DNA of 64,000 nt from Nissolia schottii (GCA_003254905.1 QANU01107389.1:102522-166521), one strand, 5' to 3'. Positions 52,350-64,000 are shown, counted from the stretch's first letter. Notes: generated by a model from the letters alone, not told the origin. Made by a program: numbers and translations.

Positions 52350-53296
52350 TCAGTTCAACCCCACGCCATTCACCACCATATCTTCTCCTTCCTTGAAGTC
52401 ATAAACATGAATTTCTCTGAAGTTCATTGCGGATATTACAGTAAGTATGAACAATGAAACAACTGAGACATAGGAGAATGTGAGTGAAACGATGACCCTC
52501 CGACAGAATTTCCTAAAATAGCCGCAGACAGAAGTCCAACCCGTATGTGAACTTCCATGCAGCCCCACCTCTCCTATAGCTGTTGCAGCCGCACATCCCC
52601 CAATTACTAATGTTAACATCATCTGTCATAATTCACAACCAAAACCACAACATCTTCCAATTAATCATGTTCATAAATTTAAGGAACTTTCAGATTTTAA
52701 ATAATGTAATCAAACTTTTTAATTAAAATGAATCTAGAATGTGTGTTCTGTATAGAAAGAAGTTAATGCAGTGGAATCTTTAGAAATCATACCATGTCAA
52801 TCAGGAAGAACAAGTAGTGGCACCTGCTGGGGCATGTACCTCCAAGGTAGAAAGAAATGGCAGCAAATAAAGCTACGAGCATAAAGAAGCATGCAATAGC
52901 ATTTGCATAAACAAAGAACCTGCGAGGTAGAGATGCAAATCATCAAAACACAAGGAAAAGAAACTGAAACAATAATAATTGGTTTGATTTGGTTCTTCCT
53001 GAAAAATAAACCGATTGTCTGAACCAATCCGTACCAATGAAATATATGATCTTACTTGAAAGCGGGAGAGTAGCTATAACGAGTATCAAGTTGCATGCCG
53101 AATATCTTGCCAGATTGGTGGCTGGTTAGCATACGAAGCATTGCAGTGAAGGTAGCAACAATTGTCACAATCCTCAATATAATCTGTGCTCCCTTCAAGA
53201 ACTTGAGGGTTTTCCAAAAGTTGGCATGAACCGTGGGGTGTTCTTTTTGTTTGGGAAAATGGTATCCCTTTGAGGTTTGGCTTCAACCTTGTCCAT
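52350..53296 (-). CDS. CASP-like membrane protein (CASPL1F-like), frameshifted in exon 1
   Basis: This encodes a four-helix plasma-membrane protein of the CASP/MARVEL-related family. Exons on the minus strand: 53296-53056, 52919-52793 and 52622-52350. Helices are seen at 'AQIILRIVTIVATFTAMLRM', 'YANAIACFFMLVALFAAISF', 'LTLVIGGCAAATAIG' and 'VSLTFSYVSVVSLFILTVIS'. The conserved 'GNSHTGW'-like motif appears as 'GSSHTGW'. Exon 1 starts MDKVEAKPQRDTIFP but then leaves frame. The family-like continuation 'KQKEHPTVHANFWKTLKFLK' is one base out. Exon 1 is 241 nt, while the joins to exons 2 and 3 require one more base. The simplest reading is a 1-nt deletion in the 'attttccc' stretch near 53247-53255, which leads to an early stop. 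It is a pseudogene or a sequence error. Confidence 0.8.
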
Positions 53297-54300
53297 TAAA
53301 TCTTTGAGGAGAGGACATTCTGTTTTTGAGCAACAGAGTATAATTATAATGAAGGAAAAGAAAGATGTTGATTCAAGTGCAAGGGTAGCTTGTACATCTA
53401 AAGAGTGACACCAAATCTTTCTACTTATAGCAAAAAAAGAGGCTCAAGGAATCTTTGCAGAGACAAAGCTAAATTTTTGGAAAGAAGCAAAATCCGGGGG
53501 TGATATGTGCTTTAATAATGTGAATTGAGAGAAAATTATTGGGCATATACACATGGGAGTGCTATATGTTTTTGCTTGTTGCAAATTTCTACTTCTCTAC
53601 CAAAACTCATACAATGTATTAGATTTCATGTGATCTTTGTTTATTAAAAATTTCAAACACTCTTGTATAGTAGGAGGTTGATACGGCACGTTTAGGTAGT
53701 TTCATGCTTATGTATGTTTCACACTTTTCCTTATAGATACTGTGCATCCTAAAGGGTGCCATAGGTGCCTTTATCAAGCAATCTACTCCTTTGATTCCTA
53801 GCCTAATCGGCCATGTCCCCGAAATAGCAAATAGCAATGTGCAGAATTAATGGAAACCAACTTGAAATTGAACTTTGTTTGCCATTATTACGAAATTCCT
53901 ATTCCTATTAAATAAGGATAAGATATCATGGTGCAAGCATAATGTTTGAGAGAACAGTCCTGTTATAAGTATATAAAAGTGATAAACAGAAATTAAACAT
54001 CAAATATGACACAATTTTTATCAATCATTTTCTTGCACACTTAACATTTACAAGGTCAACATGAAGAAAAAAGAAACCCAGAACACTGTACAGCAGTGGG
54101 ATTCGACCCGATAAATATACAAATATATAATGATCCCCATTGTATTAAACAGCATTGACTTTTATGTCAAATGAAATGCAAACAATGGGGACCAACATGA
54201 CGAACAAAAATAAATACCACGGTGTAATGGCAAAAAGATTAATCAAGGCCTCAAATCATTCCTTTCCTGATACCATGATGGCCAAATCCAAAGAAACTGA
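53297..54300. other. Spacer upstream of the CASP-like gene and downstream of the kinase gene
   Basis: This holds the promoter region of the CASP-like gene and the 3' region of the kinase gene, both on the minus strand. The 72-codon ORF at 53619-53837 (-) is not recognised. No other feature is visible. Confidence 0.5.
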
Positions 54301-57300
54301 TTATGTCCTTCTAAATAACAAATTAAATGAAAGGCCAATAGTTGATGGCTTGAATGCACGCATAAATTTCCACGATGACACCATTTTGGAGTCTGCTTTA
54401 TTGATTTTCCTTCCTTTGTAAGATCCATCAGCAGCATTTTTGTCAAAATATCCTGAAGGATTTGAATTGAATATGGCTGAGCCGGCACCAAATGAAACAG
54501 TTCCTTTGTTTGATGCTTCCAATGGATATCCAACAGCTCCATCTTGATGAGGAGGTGGGAATTTCTCACTCTTGCTTTTGGCATTTCCATGTGTTACAAC
54601 TCTCCACCTCTGAAATTAATGTTAAAACAAATGAATGTTCATAAGGCAACAAATGATAAGGACCATCAGATCAAACAAAATTTCTCAGAGTTCTATGATT
54701 TGTAAAAAACAGGAGATATCACCAAAAAATTATATTTAAATGTATCAGAGAATCCTAAGTAAAAGATGTTGAAGAATCTAGCTCTCAAGTTGCAGATAGC
54801 ACTAAAATTCATAAAATTTATATCCAAATTATGAAAATGGTTGGGTATTATGGAGGTTGGTCCAAGTATATGGGATATAGTGGAAGCTCAGACAAGATAG
54901 TGATGGATGTGTGAGCATGAACTTCAGTTTGTTGAATGTATAGGAAATCATAACCAAAAGATCTGACATACATCTAAGTTTGTTTGGATTTCTGCGTTTG
55001 CTTCTGGGGCTGGAATGGCCAAACCATGCTCACGTACTCTAACTTTTTTCACACCATCAACTGCAATAGCTTTTCCGCTTTGAGCCTTGAGCCTAAAAAT
55101 GAAAAAAATAAGAAGATTAATTAATGAACACTTAGACAAAATCAGTCTAGAAGTTATCAAACAGAACAAAAGAATAATAGAACCTTCTTGCTTCTTCATC
55201 TTTCAGTTTGACATCCAGTTCTTTGCTAGGAGGATACTTTGGTAAACTCAATGGTTCACAAGCATATGGCTCAGTGGTAAAGAACTGCAGATAGAAAACA
55301 GATATGAATACACTGCATCTCAAGTATAAGGCTAATCCATTGTGAGCACTCACTTCACTATTTAGAGCTGCTGAGGTAGTGCCCCGATCATCAGGATCTA
55401 TTGCAAGAAGAGTTTCAATCAGAGGTAATGAAGAAGATGGAAAATCCTTGAATGTTTCTACCATGCGTCTTTTATATGGCTGCTGTGGCTTAAATAGTGT
55501 AGTCTTTGGCAATCTGTATTTCTTCCAATATTCTTCGGGTGGAGAGCCACATAACTTAAATATTTTGTGCAGTTGCTCAACCTAGGCTCAATCAATCCAA
55601 AAATCAGTCGTATATCTTCCTGAAAATATGCTTATGAGGACATAATGACATGTAAATAATCTGGCTTGCCACTTCATTCTGGAAAATCATAAGTGGGCAG
55701 TTCTTTCTGCTTGAATAGCAAGACTAAAAGACAAGCCACTTATGGAACAAGAAGAGCAACAATACCTCTGTTCGGCCAGGCATGATTGTCTTTCCAGCAA
55801 GCAGCTCTGCCAAGATGCAACCAGCACTCCAGAGGTCAACACCGACACCATAGAATGTAGCCCCAAGAAGAAGCTCAGGGGGCCGATACCAAAGGGTCAC
55901 GACTCTACTCGTCATCGGATGCTTCTGCTTAGAATCGTAGAAAATAGCGAGTCCAAAATCCGCAATCTTAAGGATTCCTTCATTGTCAACAAGCAGATTG
56001 GAACCCTTGATATCGCGGTGCAATACACCTCTGCTGTGGCAATGCTCAAGACCAGATAGTAATTGCTTCATAAAGCATTTCACCTGTCATAGACGATACC
56101 TGAGAGACAATCAGCCTTTCCTGTCATATAGCTAGCTTGCTCAAGTATGATTTTCTGAGCAAACCTTCAAGTTTGCCCTTGGGATTGTCAGCGTCAGTGA
56201 AGTTTGTCTCCAGGTTATGGAAATGTTCATTTAGTTATTGAGGTTGCCAAAAGCCGGTCAAGCTAACCTCTGAGAGGGACTAATTTGACTGATATCGAAG
56301 GATAACTTGATCGGCTTGTAGCAACTTCAAGAACTAATATGACCATTTCCATAACCTAGGAACAGACTTGACCGATGCTGATAATTTCATGGACAAAATT
56401 GAAGGTTTACTCATGACTCTGTTTCATTTATTAATATGCAAGACTCTTCCTCCTTCTAGTCTTATTGATACTTGAAAAGGAACCATCCCTTCACACAACT
56501 CCACTGTCTGCTAATTGATTGTACAAATCTCCATAAAGTAACAAAAATCATGTAGTGAGACATTTCTAAAGTAATCACAAACACTAGAGCATACAAAGCT
56601 GCAAATACAGGAGCTTAAAATTGGGGTACCTGAGGCTCAGTGAACTTGAGACGTTGGGAAGCTACAAGGCCAGCAAGATCATGCTCCATGTACTCAAATA
56701 CCAAGTAGAGACTTGAAGATATCCTTGAAGTGACCAAGCCCTCAAGTTTCACAACATTCGGGTGATCAAGCCTCCTCAACACAAGAATCTCTCTGGCCAT
56801 GAACTTCACACTCTCTGCCTCCAAATTATCAAGTCTCACTTTCTTCAAAGCCACTATCTTCCCACTAACAAGGTCCCTTGCTTTGTACACATTGCTATAA
56901 GTCCCTTGCCCAATCTAAATACACACAAAAATTCATTAAACAAAGTCCTTTTTTTTATATATATATATATATATATTTTTAAAACCTTTTTGCTAGGAGT
57001 TAAGCTTTGGAGTTCAAACTCGAAGAACCTTTGCAAGCTTCTCGAACGTGTTGGCGCGGCGAGGAGTCCAATCTCGGATTGCGTCGCCGGCCATCGACAT
57101 TAACCACGGCGGCCAACCCTGTTGTGTCACCGCCGCGGATGGACCGGAGCGAGGTTTCCGGCGCTCCGGCGCCGGGATGTCGCCGGCGTACTGGGTCCCC
57201 TGCCTCTCCCGAACCCTAATGGCATTTCCACCGTCAGCAGCGTCAGAGCTGCGCCGGCGACGGCCCGGGGCTCCGGCTTCCGCCGGCTTTCGGAGCGCGC

Positions 57301-57307
57301 AACCCAT
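54301..57307 (-). CDS. CDK-like serine/threonine kinase (IBS1/CRK-type)
   Basis: Seven exons on the minus strand: 57307-57029, 56914-56630, 56083-55766, 55581-55354, 55284-55184, 55092-54972 and 54609-54301. Together they encode about 546 aa. The N-terminus MGCALRK is a likely N-myristoylation and palmitoylation site, so membrane attachment is expected. The kinase domain runs from about residue 90 to 380. It has the glycine loop IGQGTYSNVY (94-103), Lys117, 'LHRDIKGSN' with Asp212, DFG at 230-232 and 'RVVTLWYRPPELLLG'. The cyclin-binding helix reads 'ESVKFMAREI' instead of PSTAIRE. This is typical of the plant CDK-like group that includes IBS1 and At5g50860-type proteins, whose cyclin partner is unclear. 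The basic Ser-rich tail ends 'SFNLLFRRT'. Phases agree at every junction. Exon 1 is GC-rich. A foldback MITE lies in intron 2 and a short uORF just before the start. Confidence 0.94.
56156..56413. mobile_element. Foldback MITE-like element in intron 2 of the kinase gene
   Basis: The left arm 'tgagcaaaccttcaagtttg' and the reverse complement of the right end 'tgagtaaaccttcaattttg' match, and the similarity continues inward for about 100 bp, including 'aggttatggaaatg' and 'agccggtcaagct'. It is non-coding and non-autonomous. Its ends resemble the element at 37673-37917. The intron remains spliceable on paper. Target duplications were not resolved. Confidence 0.7.
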
Positions 57308-57310
57308 CCG

Positions 57311-57355
57311 TCAGAGGTGGAAGTGGAGGGCGGCGGGAGAGTGTTGGAAACACAT
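57311..57355 (-). promoter_or_regulatory. 14-codon upstream ORF in the kinase leader
   Basis: On the minus strand an ATG at 57355 opens a 14-codon frame that ends in TGA only three bases before the kinase start codon. If the transcript begins upstream of it, as the (A/T)TATATT-like element near 57470 suggests, it could reduce kinase translation or force reinitiation. Transcription start was not demonstrated. Confidence 0.45.
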
Positions 57356-59539
57356 GAATCAGCCGTGAGCGGTGGCCGGAGAATGAGTGGGGAAGTGGTG
57401 GAGGTTTTCTCAGGTGAGGAGTTTGTGGTTGTATACTAACTTGGTAACGCTTACAAGCGAGCATGCACTCAATATAAGAAAGCAGACATGGCTTTTAGTG
57501 GAATAACGGAACTGCCACTGTGTGTCTGAAACTGAAATTGAGCGTGTCTCTCTCAGTGTGGGACTCTGAGTTGGTGCTGCCACTGAAACTGTGGCCGTGG
57601 CTGTGACCCCAATCAAAAGACGGGTTATTTTGTCGAATATTGTTCTAATACACATATTTATTATTATTTTTTATTTTTATATCTCATTTTTAATAAATTC
57701 ATATTAATAAAATATTTAATTTATGCATATTTAAAGAAAAGATAAAATATTAATTAACTATCTTTATGGATAATTACAATACAATTAATATAATAATAAA
57801 AGTTCATAATAAATATAAATATAATTAGAAATATAATAATTAATACTTTTTTAATTTAATTGAATGATAATTAATTTTGTTCAAAATTTTAAATAAAATA
57901 TAACATAAAAATGAACATAAAGAGTTTTTGAGTAAAATTTTAATAAAATTCACACCTCAAACAAGTCTTATCTAATGGTAACTATGTGTGTTGTTACAAT
58001 GTTCCACACATAAATAATTACAACTGTCATTTTCCTCATAAAAATCGAAAGAACAAGGATAATATAAATTTGGGTTTATCATTAATCCTATTGATGGTGA
58101 TATTGGCTCGTATGTTTTATTATCTCTCTCTATGTATATAATCATAAGAAAAAAATAAATAAATGAGTCGATGATATCATGTGGTGAATAAGGTTCATGG
58201 TAAGTTGATGTTTATATTAATAAAATTTCTCAATTTTGTTAAATTTTGGAATCGATCAATTTTGTCACTAAAATTTTTCGTGAAAAAAATAATAGATAGT
58301 TAAGTTTGTATTTTTGTTACTTTCATATTAATAACTATTGATGTGAGAGATAAAAAAACGATAAAGTGACCAAATTTTATAATTTACAAAAATAATTTTC
58401 ATCAAATTTTATTTATTAAAAAAAATTGATTGAAATGAGAATATATCTACATGAAATTGGGATTTTTTCGTTAATAAAATTCCTAATTCATAGTACTCAA
58501 AACTTTATCCGCAGCTGATTGATGCGGACACAACTTTGGGGAGGAAAAGAGTCTAAGGCCACCTAAAAAGCAAAGCACGAAAAAACGGAGTTGTCATTTT
58601 TTGGCTCTAAAACATGCCGTGTCGTAGAGTAGTTGGGACCAATCCAATTATTGCCATTTTTTATTTTTCATCGGAATTCTTTTGGGAGATTGGCTGGCTG
58701 GAATGATATAAGATGGAACTTTTAGCAAGGATGCAGGCCGCGAAATTCTTCAGCATTTTAGAGAATTTAAATTTGAAAATAATAAATTTTTGCGTTTAGT
58801 TTGTGAAAAAAAAAATCTCTCAAAAAAGTTATATTATCAAAAATAAAAAAATATTCACTTTTTCTTATTTTCAATCTCATCTTCTACTTCTAACATTCTC
58901 ATCAGAAACAAATATTTCTACAATAGTAAATTGATAAATTTACCTTTATTTAAAATTGAAAATATAACTTTATCCTTCTATTATAATAATAATAATAATA
59001 AATAAATAAATAATATTTTTGAAATCTCAGAAAATAATTAATATTAAATAATATTAATAATAATTATTAAATGATTAATAATAATAAAAATATTGAATAA
59101 TTAATAATAATAATAATAATGATGATTAAATAATTAATAATGTTAAATAATAACTATTATTAATATTAAATTAATAATAATAAATAATAATTTTATGGGA
59201 GTTGATAAAAGAATTATTATTAAATAATTAATAATTAATAATTAATAATAAATAATTAACATTAATAATAATATTAATAATTTCTTTGAGAGTTGTGAAA
59301 ATAACTATTAATTATATGTAAATTATATTTAAATATGAATTTAATATATGTAATGATATTTTTTATAAATATTATAAAATTGATGAACAAATATTTTAAA
59401 ACGAGATAAAATGGGATCCACAATGCATTAAATGTTGTAAAGTAATTGTCGTACTCTTTCTTACTCTCACTCACACTTTAAAACGCATGCACATGCTCTT
59501 TCGTAAACAAATATTACAAAACAGATGACTAAGCATTAA

Positions 59540-59970
59540 AGAACAAATAAATAAACATTATCAAACACAAAAAATAAAATAAAACTCACACAAACTAAAT
59601 AGCGAATAATAAATGTCACACTCTATCTCGCTCTCCCACTCACTCTCACATAAATAAATATTACACCACAAATAAACAGACATTACAACACTAAAAAATA
59701 AGCGTTACAAACTCATAAATAAACATTACAACATACATAAGCAAACATTACGTTACACCACACAAAAATAAATACGTAAACAATCATTACTTCATTCATA
59801 AATAAACATTATATTACACACAAACAAACATTTTATTACACTGAAATATCACTACAAATAAACAAACGTTACAACACTCATAAATAAACATTATTATACT
59901 CGTAAACAAACATTATAATATTCATAAATAAACATTACAATACACATAAACAAACATTACACAATGTTGA
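59540..59970. repeat. Minisatellite of 'cataaataaacattaca' units
   Basis: Roughly sixteen imperfect copies of a 17-33 bp unit with core 'aataaacattaca' follow one another, with drift in the spacer ('actcat', 'acacac'). The array lies in non-coding DNA. Confidence 0.75.
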
Positions 59971-60036
59971 AATATTACAAAACATAGAGAATAACATAGA
60001 TCAGAAAATAATGTCATCGTTTATGATTTCTGTAAC

Positions 60037-60306
60037 GTCTTAAAAAAAGAAAAAATGAAAACAAACCATACAAATGGCAAAAACAAATAAAAAAACAAGA
60101 AACAGGAAAAAAAATGAACAAGAAAAAAAAGAGAGAAGAAGAACGGGTAGAACTAAAAGAAAAAAAGAAGTCGCATGTGAAAAAATGAAATAAAACTTTG
60201 AAGGGAGAGTAGGAAAAAAGATAAGAAAGAAAAACAAAGAAGAAGGTGAGGAAGAGAAGAAGAGCGAGTGAAAGGAGTGAAGACTAAAAAAATGAGAGAA
60301 AAAATT
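60037..60306 (+). repeat. About 270-bp purine-rich tract
   Basis: The + strand is dominated by A and G ('agaaaaaatgaaaac', 'aaaaaaaagagagaagaagaac', 'gaagaaggtgaggaagag') with few pyrimidines. The apparent minus-strand ORF here is low-complexity Phe/Leu/Ser and is not a gene. Such polypurine tracts can adopt triplex structures. Confidence 0.7.
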
Positions 60307-63300
60307 AATATTTAATGTTAATATATAACTTATGTAATTTTTTTTTAGACATAACATTTTCCCTAACATTTATATTTCACCAATTAAAGTGTTTTTTTTA
60401 AACGAAAAATGGCTTTATTCCATCTTTAAGTTCTTTTTAGTTGTGGTTTAAGGTATTTAATTACAAATTTAAAATGAAGTGTGATTATCTAACATTTTCC
60501 TTTTGTGTAATTTTCGGTGGTTTCAACGAAACGGCAAAGTTAATTGTTACATTAAAACCAAGTATGTTATAAGATATATTAATAAAAGTGATGGCATTCA
60601 TATAAAAAGGCTACATCCGATTGAGCCAGTTGTTAAAATTATCCAAAAGCAACCCAGTGATCCCACTCTCAGCTCACAGTTCAATGTTCAAATTGATACA
60701 TGGAGCTGGCATGAATTAGATATTTTGCGATTTCTGCATTTTTTTTATGCCACATACAACAACATAATAAATTGAAGCTTAATAATTGCTAGAAGGGAGA
60801 ATAGTACCACGCGTGAAAGACATGTGAAGCTAAACGAGCTAGTCAAACCATTGGTCAAATAAGATACTATCAAATTTGCTTTCGTATTGTTCTACTTATA
60901 TGGAAAATGGTCCTAAGAGCATATCTAAGGAGCATCACTACATGTAGAGAAAGAGAAATATTACATGTATAATAAAAATTATACAATAATTATAAATATG
61001 AATTTTTATTATGCTTACATTTTTTTATAATAAAACTTATACTTTTATAAAAGAATTATATGCTTATTATTTAAATTTTATCGTACAAATAACATTTTTA
61101 TTATAAAAGACGATGAGCCCCAAGTTGACTGTAGAAATAAATGGGCCATTATGTTTATGATTGGGGTAAAAGCAGAGCATAGCCATGAAGGGAAGCAAAT
61201 CCAATCATGAACATGACTAACCAAATGTGTGAATGGCTCGGGGAGGATACTTAGTTGAAACAAAGAAAAACTGGTAGCGTGATTGGGAAAGAGCAGGCAT
61301 ACGCGCGAACTACTACCGAAGAAAAGCAGAAAGAACCAAAGGAGTAGGATAGTTAGGTGTAGAAGCAAAGAAAAGAGATCACAACACTGGTCAACATGAC
61401 GAGACGCGTATAGTTAGTTTGAATATAGTTGGATTGAATAGGGCATTTTTATTAAATGATTTGATGAACCCATTGTGTTGAATTTCTCGTTTTCTTCAGT
61501 CTTATTTTCCCACTGGTCAGTCTTCCCTGAATTTACATTGGTCTTCATGTCATCATATGTGGTCAGTGACACTGACAGTGTTCCCTTCAAAAGAAAAGGT
61601 ATACATAATACATCCACTTAAATGTCATCGATAATTTGGTGTTTTGATCATTGTGTTGCGTAAAATCTAGCTAATCATAACCATTAGCTAACCATGAATG
61701 ACTGTGACTATCGCTAATTTAGCAATGTAATGTGAATGTGTTGTATGTTTGTACATTACATGGTAAGCATTGATGTCATAAATATTAAGTACTAAATTGG
61801 GAATGTTTATGTGTGAGACATTACGTTGACACACATATTAATCATTGAATGAAGTTTTAATAGAGTTTATGTTTCCAAAGGGTAACGAAGGATGGAATGG
61901 GATAGACTGAGATGGTGTGAACAGTGCCTTCCATTTCAGTTTTGCCTTCCGAACACTGGGTGATGAGAAATTGAGAACGGTAGTATCCTCTGCTTGTTGC
62001 TCCGCATTGTCATAACAAAGAATGGAAGGAGAAAGGAAGAGAGATGATGAATAGAGAGAGTGTCAAATCTTAATTATCCAACTTGACTCAAATATTGAGA
62101 AATTTTAATTATTTTTTATGGATGAGTTTTAGGGAATGGGAATATACCTATTTAATGGGTTCAAAGTTCAAACTACTTGCATAAGAAAACAAATGAGGAA
62201 GATCTTCTTGTAACAAATGTACCTTGATGATTTATTGAATCTGACGATGCTCTAACTGCAGGCATTGTTTTCAAACTCGACCTTATATTTTTAGCAATGG
62301 GTATCAGATACGGTGCAATGAGGAGCTGACACAAAACAAAAATGTAAATGCTGAGTCCTTGACGCTCCTTGCCATAGGAGTTGTGGGTTTTCGTTCTGAA
62401 TATTCTACCATCATGCAAACAGAATGATACGTTGGGGAAAGGAAAGCTCAAAGTTTTTCACCCAGAAGATGGACCAGAGTAATGGAAATGCAAGTATGAT
62501 CAAATATGCTCTGGTGGTCATGTTACGTGCACTATCTGAGCTGCTCAATTTGGCTCACTTAATTTCTTGATGGAGTCCTGGGATTTCCTGATTTTCCGTG
62601 TGCCATTTGGTTGCAAAGATCGCATGTATGCAACTAAAAAGTGTCAATTACATGATACTATCTCTTATATTTCTTATTGTTGGACTGGTTTGGCATTGTC
62701 ATGCCTCATGCACAAAATGAGCACGAAAAGGAAAATAAAATAAAATTGAGACTTGTTCCCTTCCATTTCCAATCTCATCCCCTTGGAAAGCGAATCAGGT
62801 GAATTCAACCAAGGGTGTAAAATTACGATACAGGTTGTAATGAGTGATTATTTACTCTTTTCTTGTTCCCGATGCATTCATATGAAGGCTTAAGCTCAAA
62901 ATAAGCAACAAACAAATATACAGTCAAGGGACAAAAACAATCCATCGGGCCAAATACATTTCGGCATGCAATGCCTCATTAAAATCTACCATGAGAAAAC
63001 CTCATGAAACAAATCTTAGGTGTGAAAAAAAGAGTACTCAACTACCATAGTTTTAAGGGGGGGAAAAATCAAATATCATTAATTAATAGATAAAGCTAAT
63101 TTTAAAAAAAATGTTTTTCGTTTCTCTTAATTTATAATGAATTTTCTTTTAAGTGAGGACCTAACTTCTATATGAAATATTAACGTAGGAAAGTAAAATA
63201 CCATACATATCTATTTTCCACTCCACAACTCCGCGATTGCCACTCACTCCATATTCAAACAATAAAAATGCTCTATGTACACCCCAAAATGATACACCCG

Positions 63301-63402
63301 TACATACACCCCTCTTTTATACGGTTTTATACGTAATTAATGATGATTATACGTAAAACGTATAATTATACACAACGCGCGCGCCCAACCCTGAACCTCG
63401 TT

Positions 63403-63550
63403 TTCGTCATCGTTTTCACTTATCATCTTCAACCTCTCATCCTTGTTCTGTTACGTTCATCGTCGTCATCGTCATCGTCGTCATTCTCTCATCATCATCG
63501 TCCTCTCATCATCATCATCCTTCTCATCCTCTTCATCTTCATCCTCTTAT
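63403..63550 (+). repeat. TCATCG/TCATCC trinucleotide-based repeat
   Basis: Imperfect repeats of TCATC(G/C/A) and TCC/TCT cover about 150 bp, just after an alternating 'cgcgcgcg' run at 63378-63384. The ORF read through it is low-complexity Ser/Ile and is not a gene. Confidence 0.8.
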
Positions 63551-63694
63551 CATGTCAAATTTGATTAAAATGGAATTAAGATGATTAAATGCTAGTTTTC
63601 TTTTTAAAATAGATGAAATCTATCTTTAACAATGGTGATAAGGGTCTATGTTACAGAATATGAAATCTAAATAGAGTGCACAACGTAATATTGC

Positions 63695-64000
63695 AGATTA
63701 TGATATCAAATTTTTGGTGCACAAACATTTTATGCTGATGTGAACAAACATTTTCTGAACCTGTGCACAAACATTTAGCACTTGTTTACAGCACTGTGAT
63801 TTTATTCAAACATAACTAAGTTCGCAATCTTTATACATTTTTTAGTGGACAAAGTTTATGAAAATTAGTTCACATACATGTGTACACACACTTTTGTACA
63901 TTATAATGCATAAATTTTACATCTATGCATGTTACTTAATGTATAGTTAAGTATTTTTATAGATTATGATATCAGATTTTTAGTGCACAAACATTTTCTG
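63695..64000. repeat. Direct repeat with about 266-bp period, cut by window end
   Basis: The sequence 'agattatgatatca' followed by a T run and 'gtgcacaaacatttt' occurs at 63695 and again at 63961. Within the first copy 'acaaacatttt' recurs three times. The second copy runs off the window, so the nature of the repeat (satellite, LTR or transposon end) is unknown. Confidence 0.6.

Larger units (their letters stand above)
57356..64000. other. Intergenic, no gene recognised
   Basis: This starts with the kinase promoter, then AT-rich DNA including (AAT)n-rich stretches at 58980-59290. The reading frames at 60503-60775 (+), 61078-61368 (-), 61414-61617 (-) and 62173-62451 (-) have no recognisable motif; the last is open in a less AT-rich part and may be the remains of a gene or transposon. 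Minisatellites, a purine tract, a TCATC repeat and a direct repeat at the end are listed separately. Confidence 0.5.

Noticed and set aside
58980..59290. Possible CRISPR-like or regular repeat array in AAT-rich DNA
   Set aside because: It is simple (AAT)n/(AATA)n sequence without conserved repeat-spacer structure, and the genome is eukaryotic.
60040..60369. 109-codon minus-strand ORF rich in Phe, Leu and Ser
   Set aside because: It is read from the polypurine tract; membrane-like appearance is an artefact of poly-pyrimidine codons.
62173..62451. 92-codon minus-strand ORF with possible neighbouring exons to 61900
   Set aside because: Some stretches look codon-like, but no family, start context or consistent splice phases could be established.

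Overview
This window is nuclear DNA of a flowering plant. Its genes have many short exons with GT..AG introns, the spacers are AT-rich and carry long (AT)n and (GA)n microsatellites, and the proteins belong to plant families (BBR/BPC, CASP-like, plant-type bHLH, Golgi GT29). A SIRE/Maximus-like Copia LTR and a MULE terminal repeat of the 'ggtccct' type suggest a legume. That placement is an inference; I cannot name the genus.

Six protein genes and one microRNA gene can be supported. From left to right: (1) a bHLH transcription factor like Arabidopsis bHLH137, + strand, seven exons, 12415-14663; (2) a sialyltransferase-like GT29 Golgi protein, + strand, twelve exons, 28378-32377; (3) an intronless SAM-domain protein, + strand, 33820-34716; (4) a MIR169 precursor, - strand, about 37395-37525; (5) an intronless armadillo-repeat protein, + strand, 43917-45575; (6) a BBR/BPC GAGA-binding factor, + strand, coding 50735-51737 with a probable 1.8-kb 5' UTR intron; (7) a CASP-like four-helix membrane protein, - strand, 52350-53296, with an apparent 1-nt deletion in exon 1; (8) a CDK-like kinase of the IBS1/CRK type, - strand, seven exons, 54301-57307. 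Item 7 may be a pseudogene or a sequence error, so the count of intact protein genes is six. All exon joins were checked by hand for frame and splice dinucleotides.

The long spacers (1-12.4 kb, 14.7-28.4 kb, 37.9-43.9 kb, 57.4-64 kb) hold no recognised gene. They contain a Copia/SIRE-like LTR relic (5.4-7.3 kb), a minus-strand LTR-retrotransposon remnant with an intact tRNA-Met primer-binding site and a 293-bp LTR (17.1-18.9 kb), and a MULE with near-identical long terminal inverted repeats and a perfect 9-bp target duplication (26706-27860, interior replaced by a 628-bp N gap). There are also two foldback MITE-like elements of apparently one family (37.7 and 56.2 kb), several minisatellites and many SSRs.

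The genes do not form an operon-like system. The main regulatory interest is local. A MITE lies just upstream of the MIR169 TATA box. The MULE brings four G-box cores to about 0.5-1.5 kb upstream of the GT29 start. A GAGA tract and a telo-box sit in the ARM gene leader, about 5 kb from a gene for a GAGA-binding factor. From memory, the gene content resembles two Arabidopsis blocks (At5g50860-At5g50915 and At3g48800-At3g48820), which would make this an ancestral microsyntenic segment. I found no convincing novel biochemical system.
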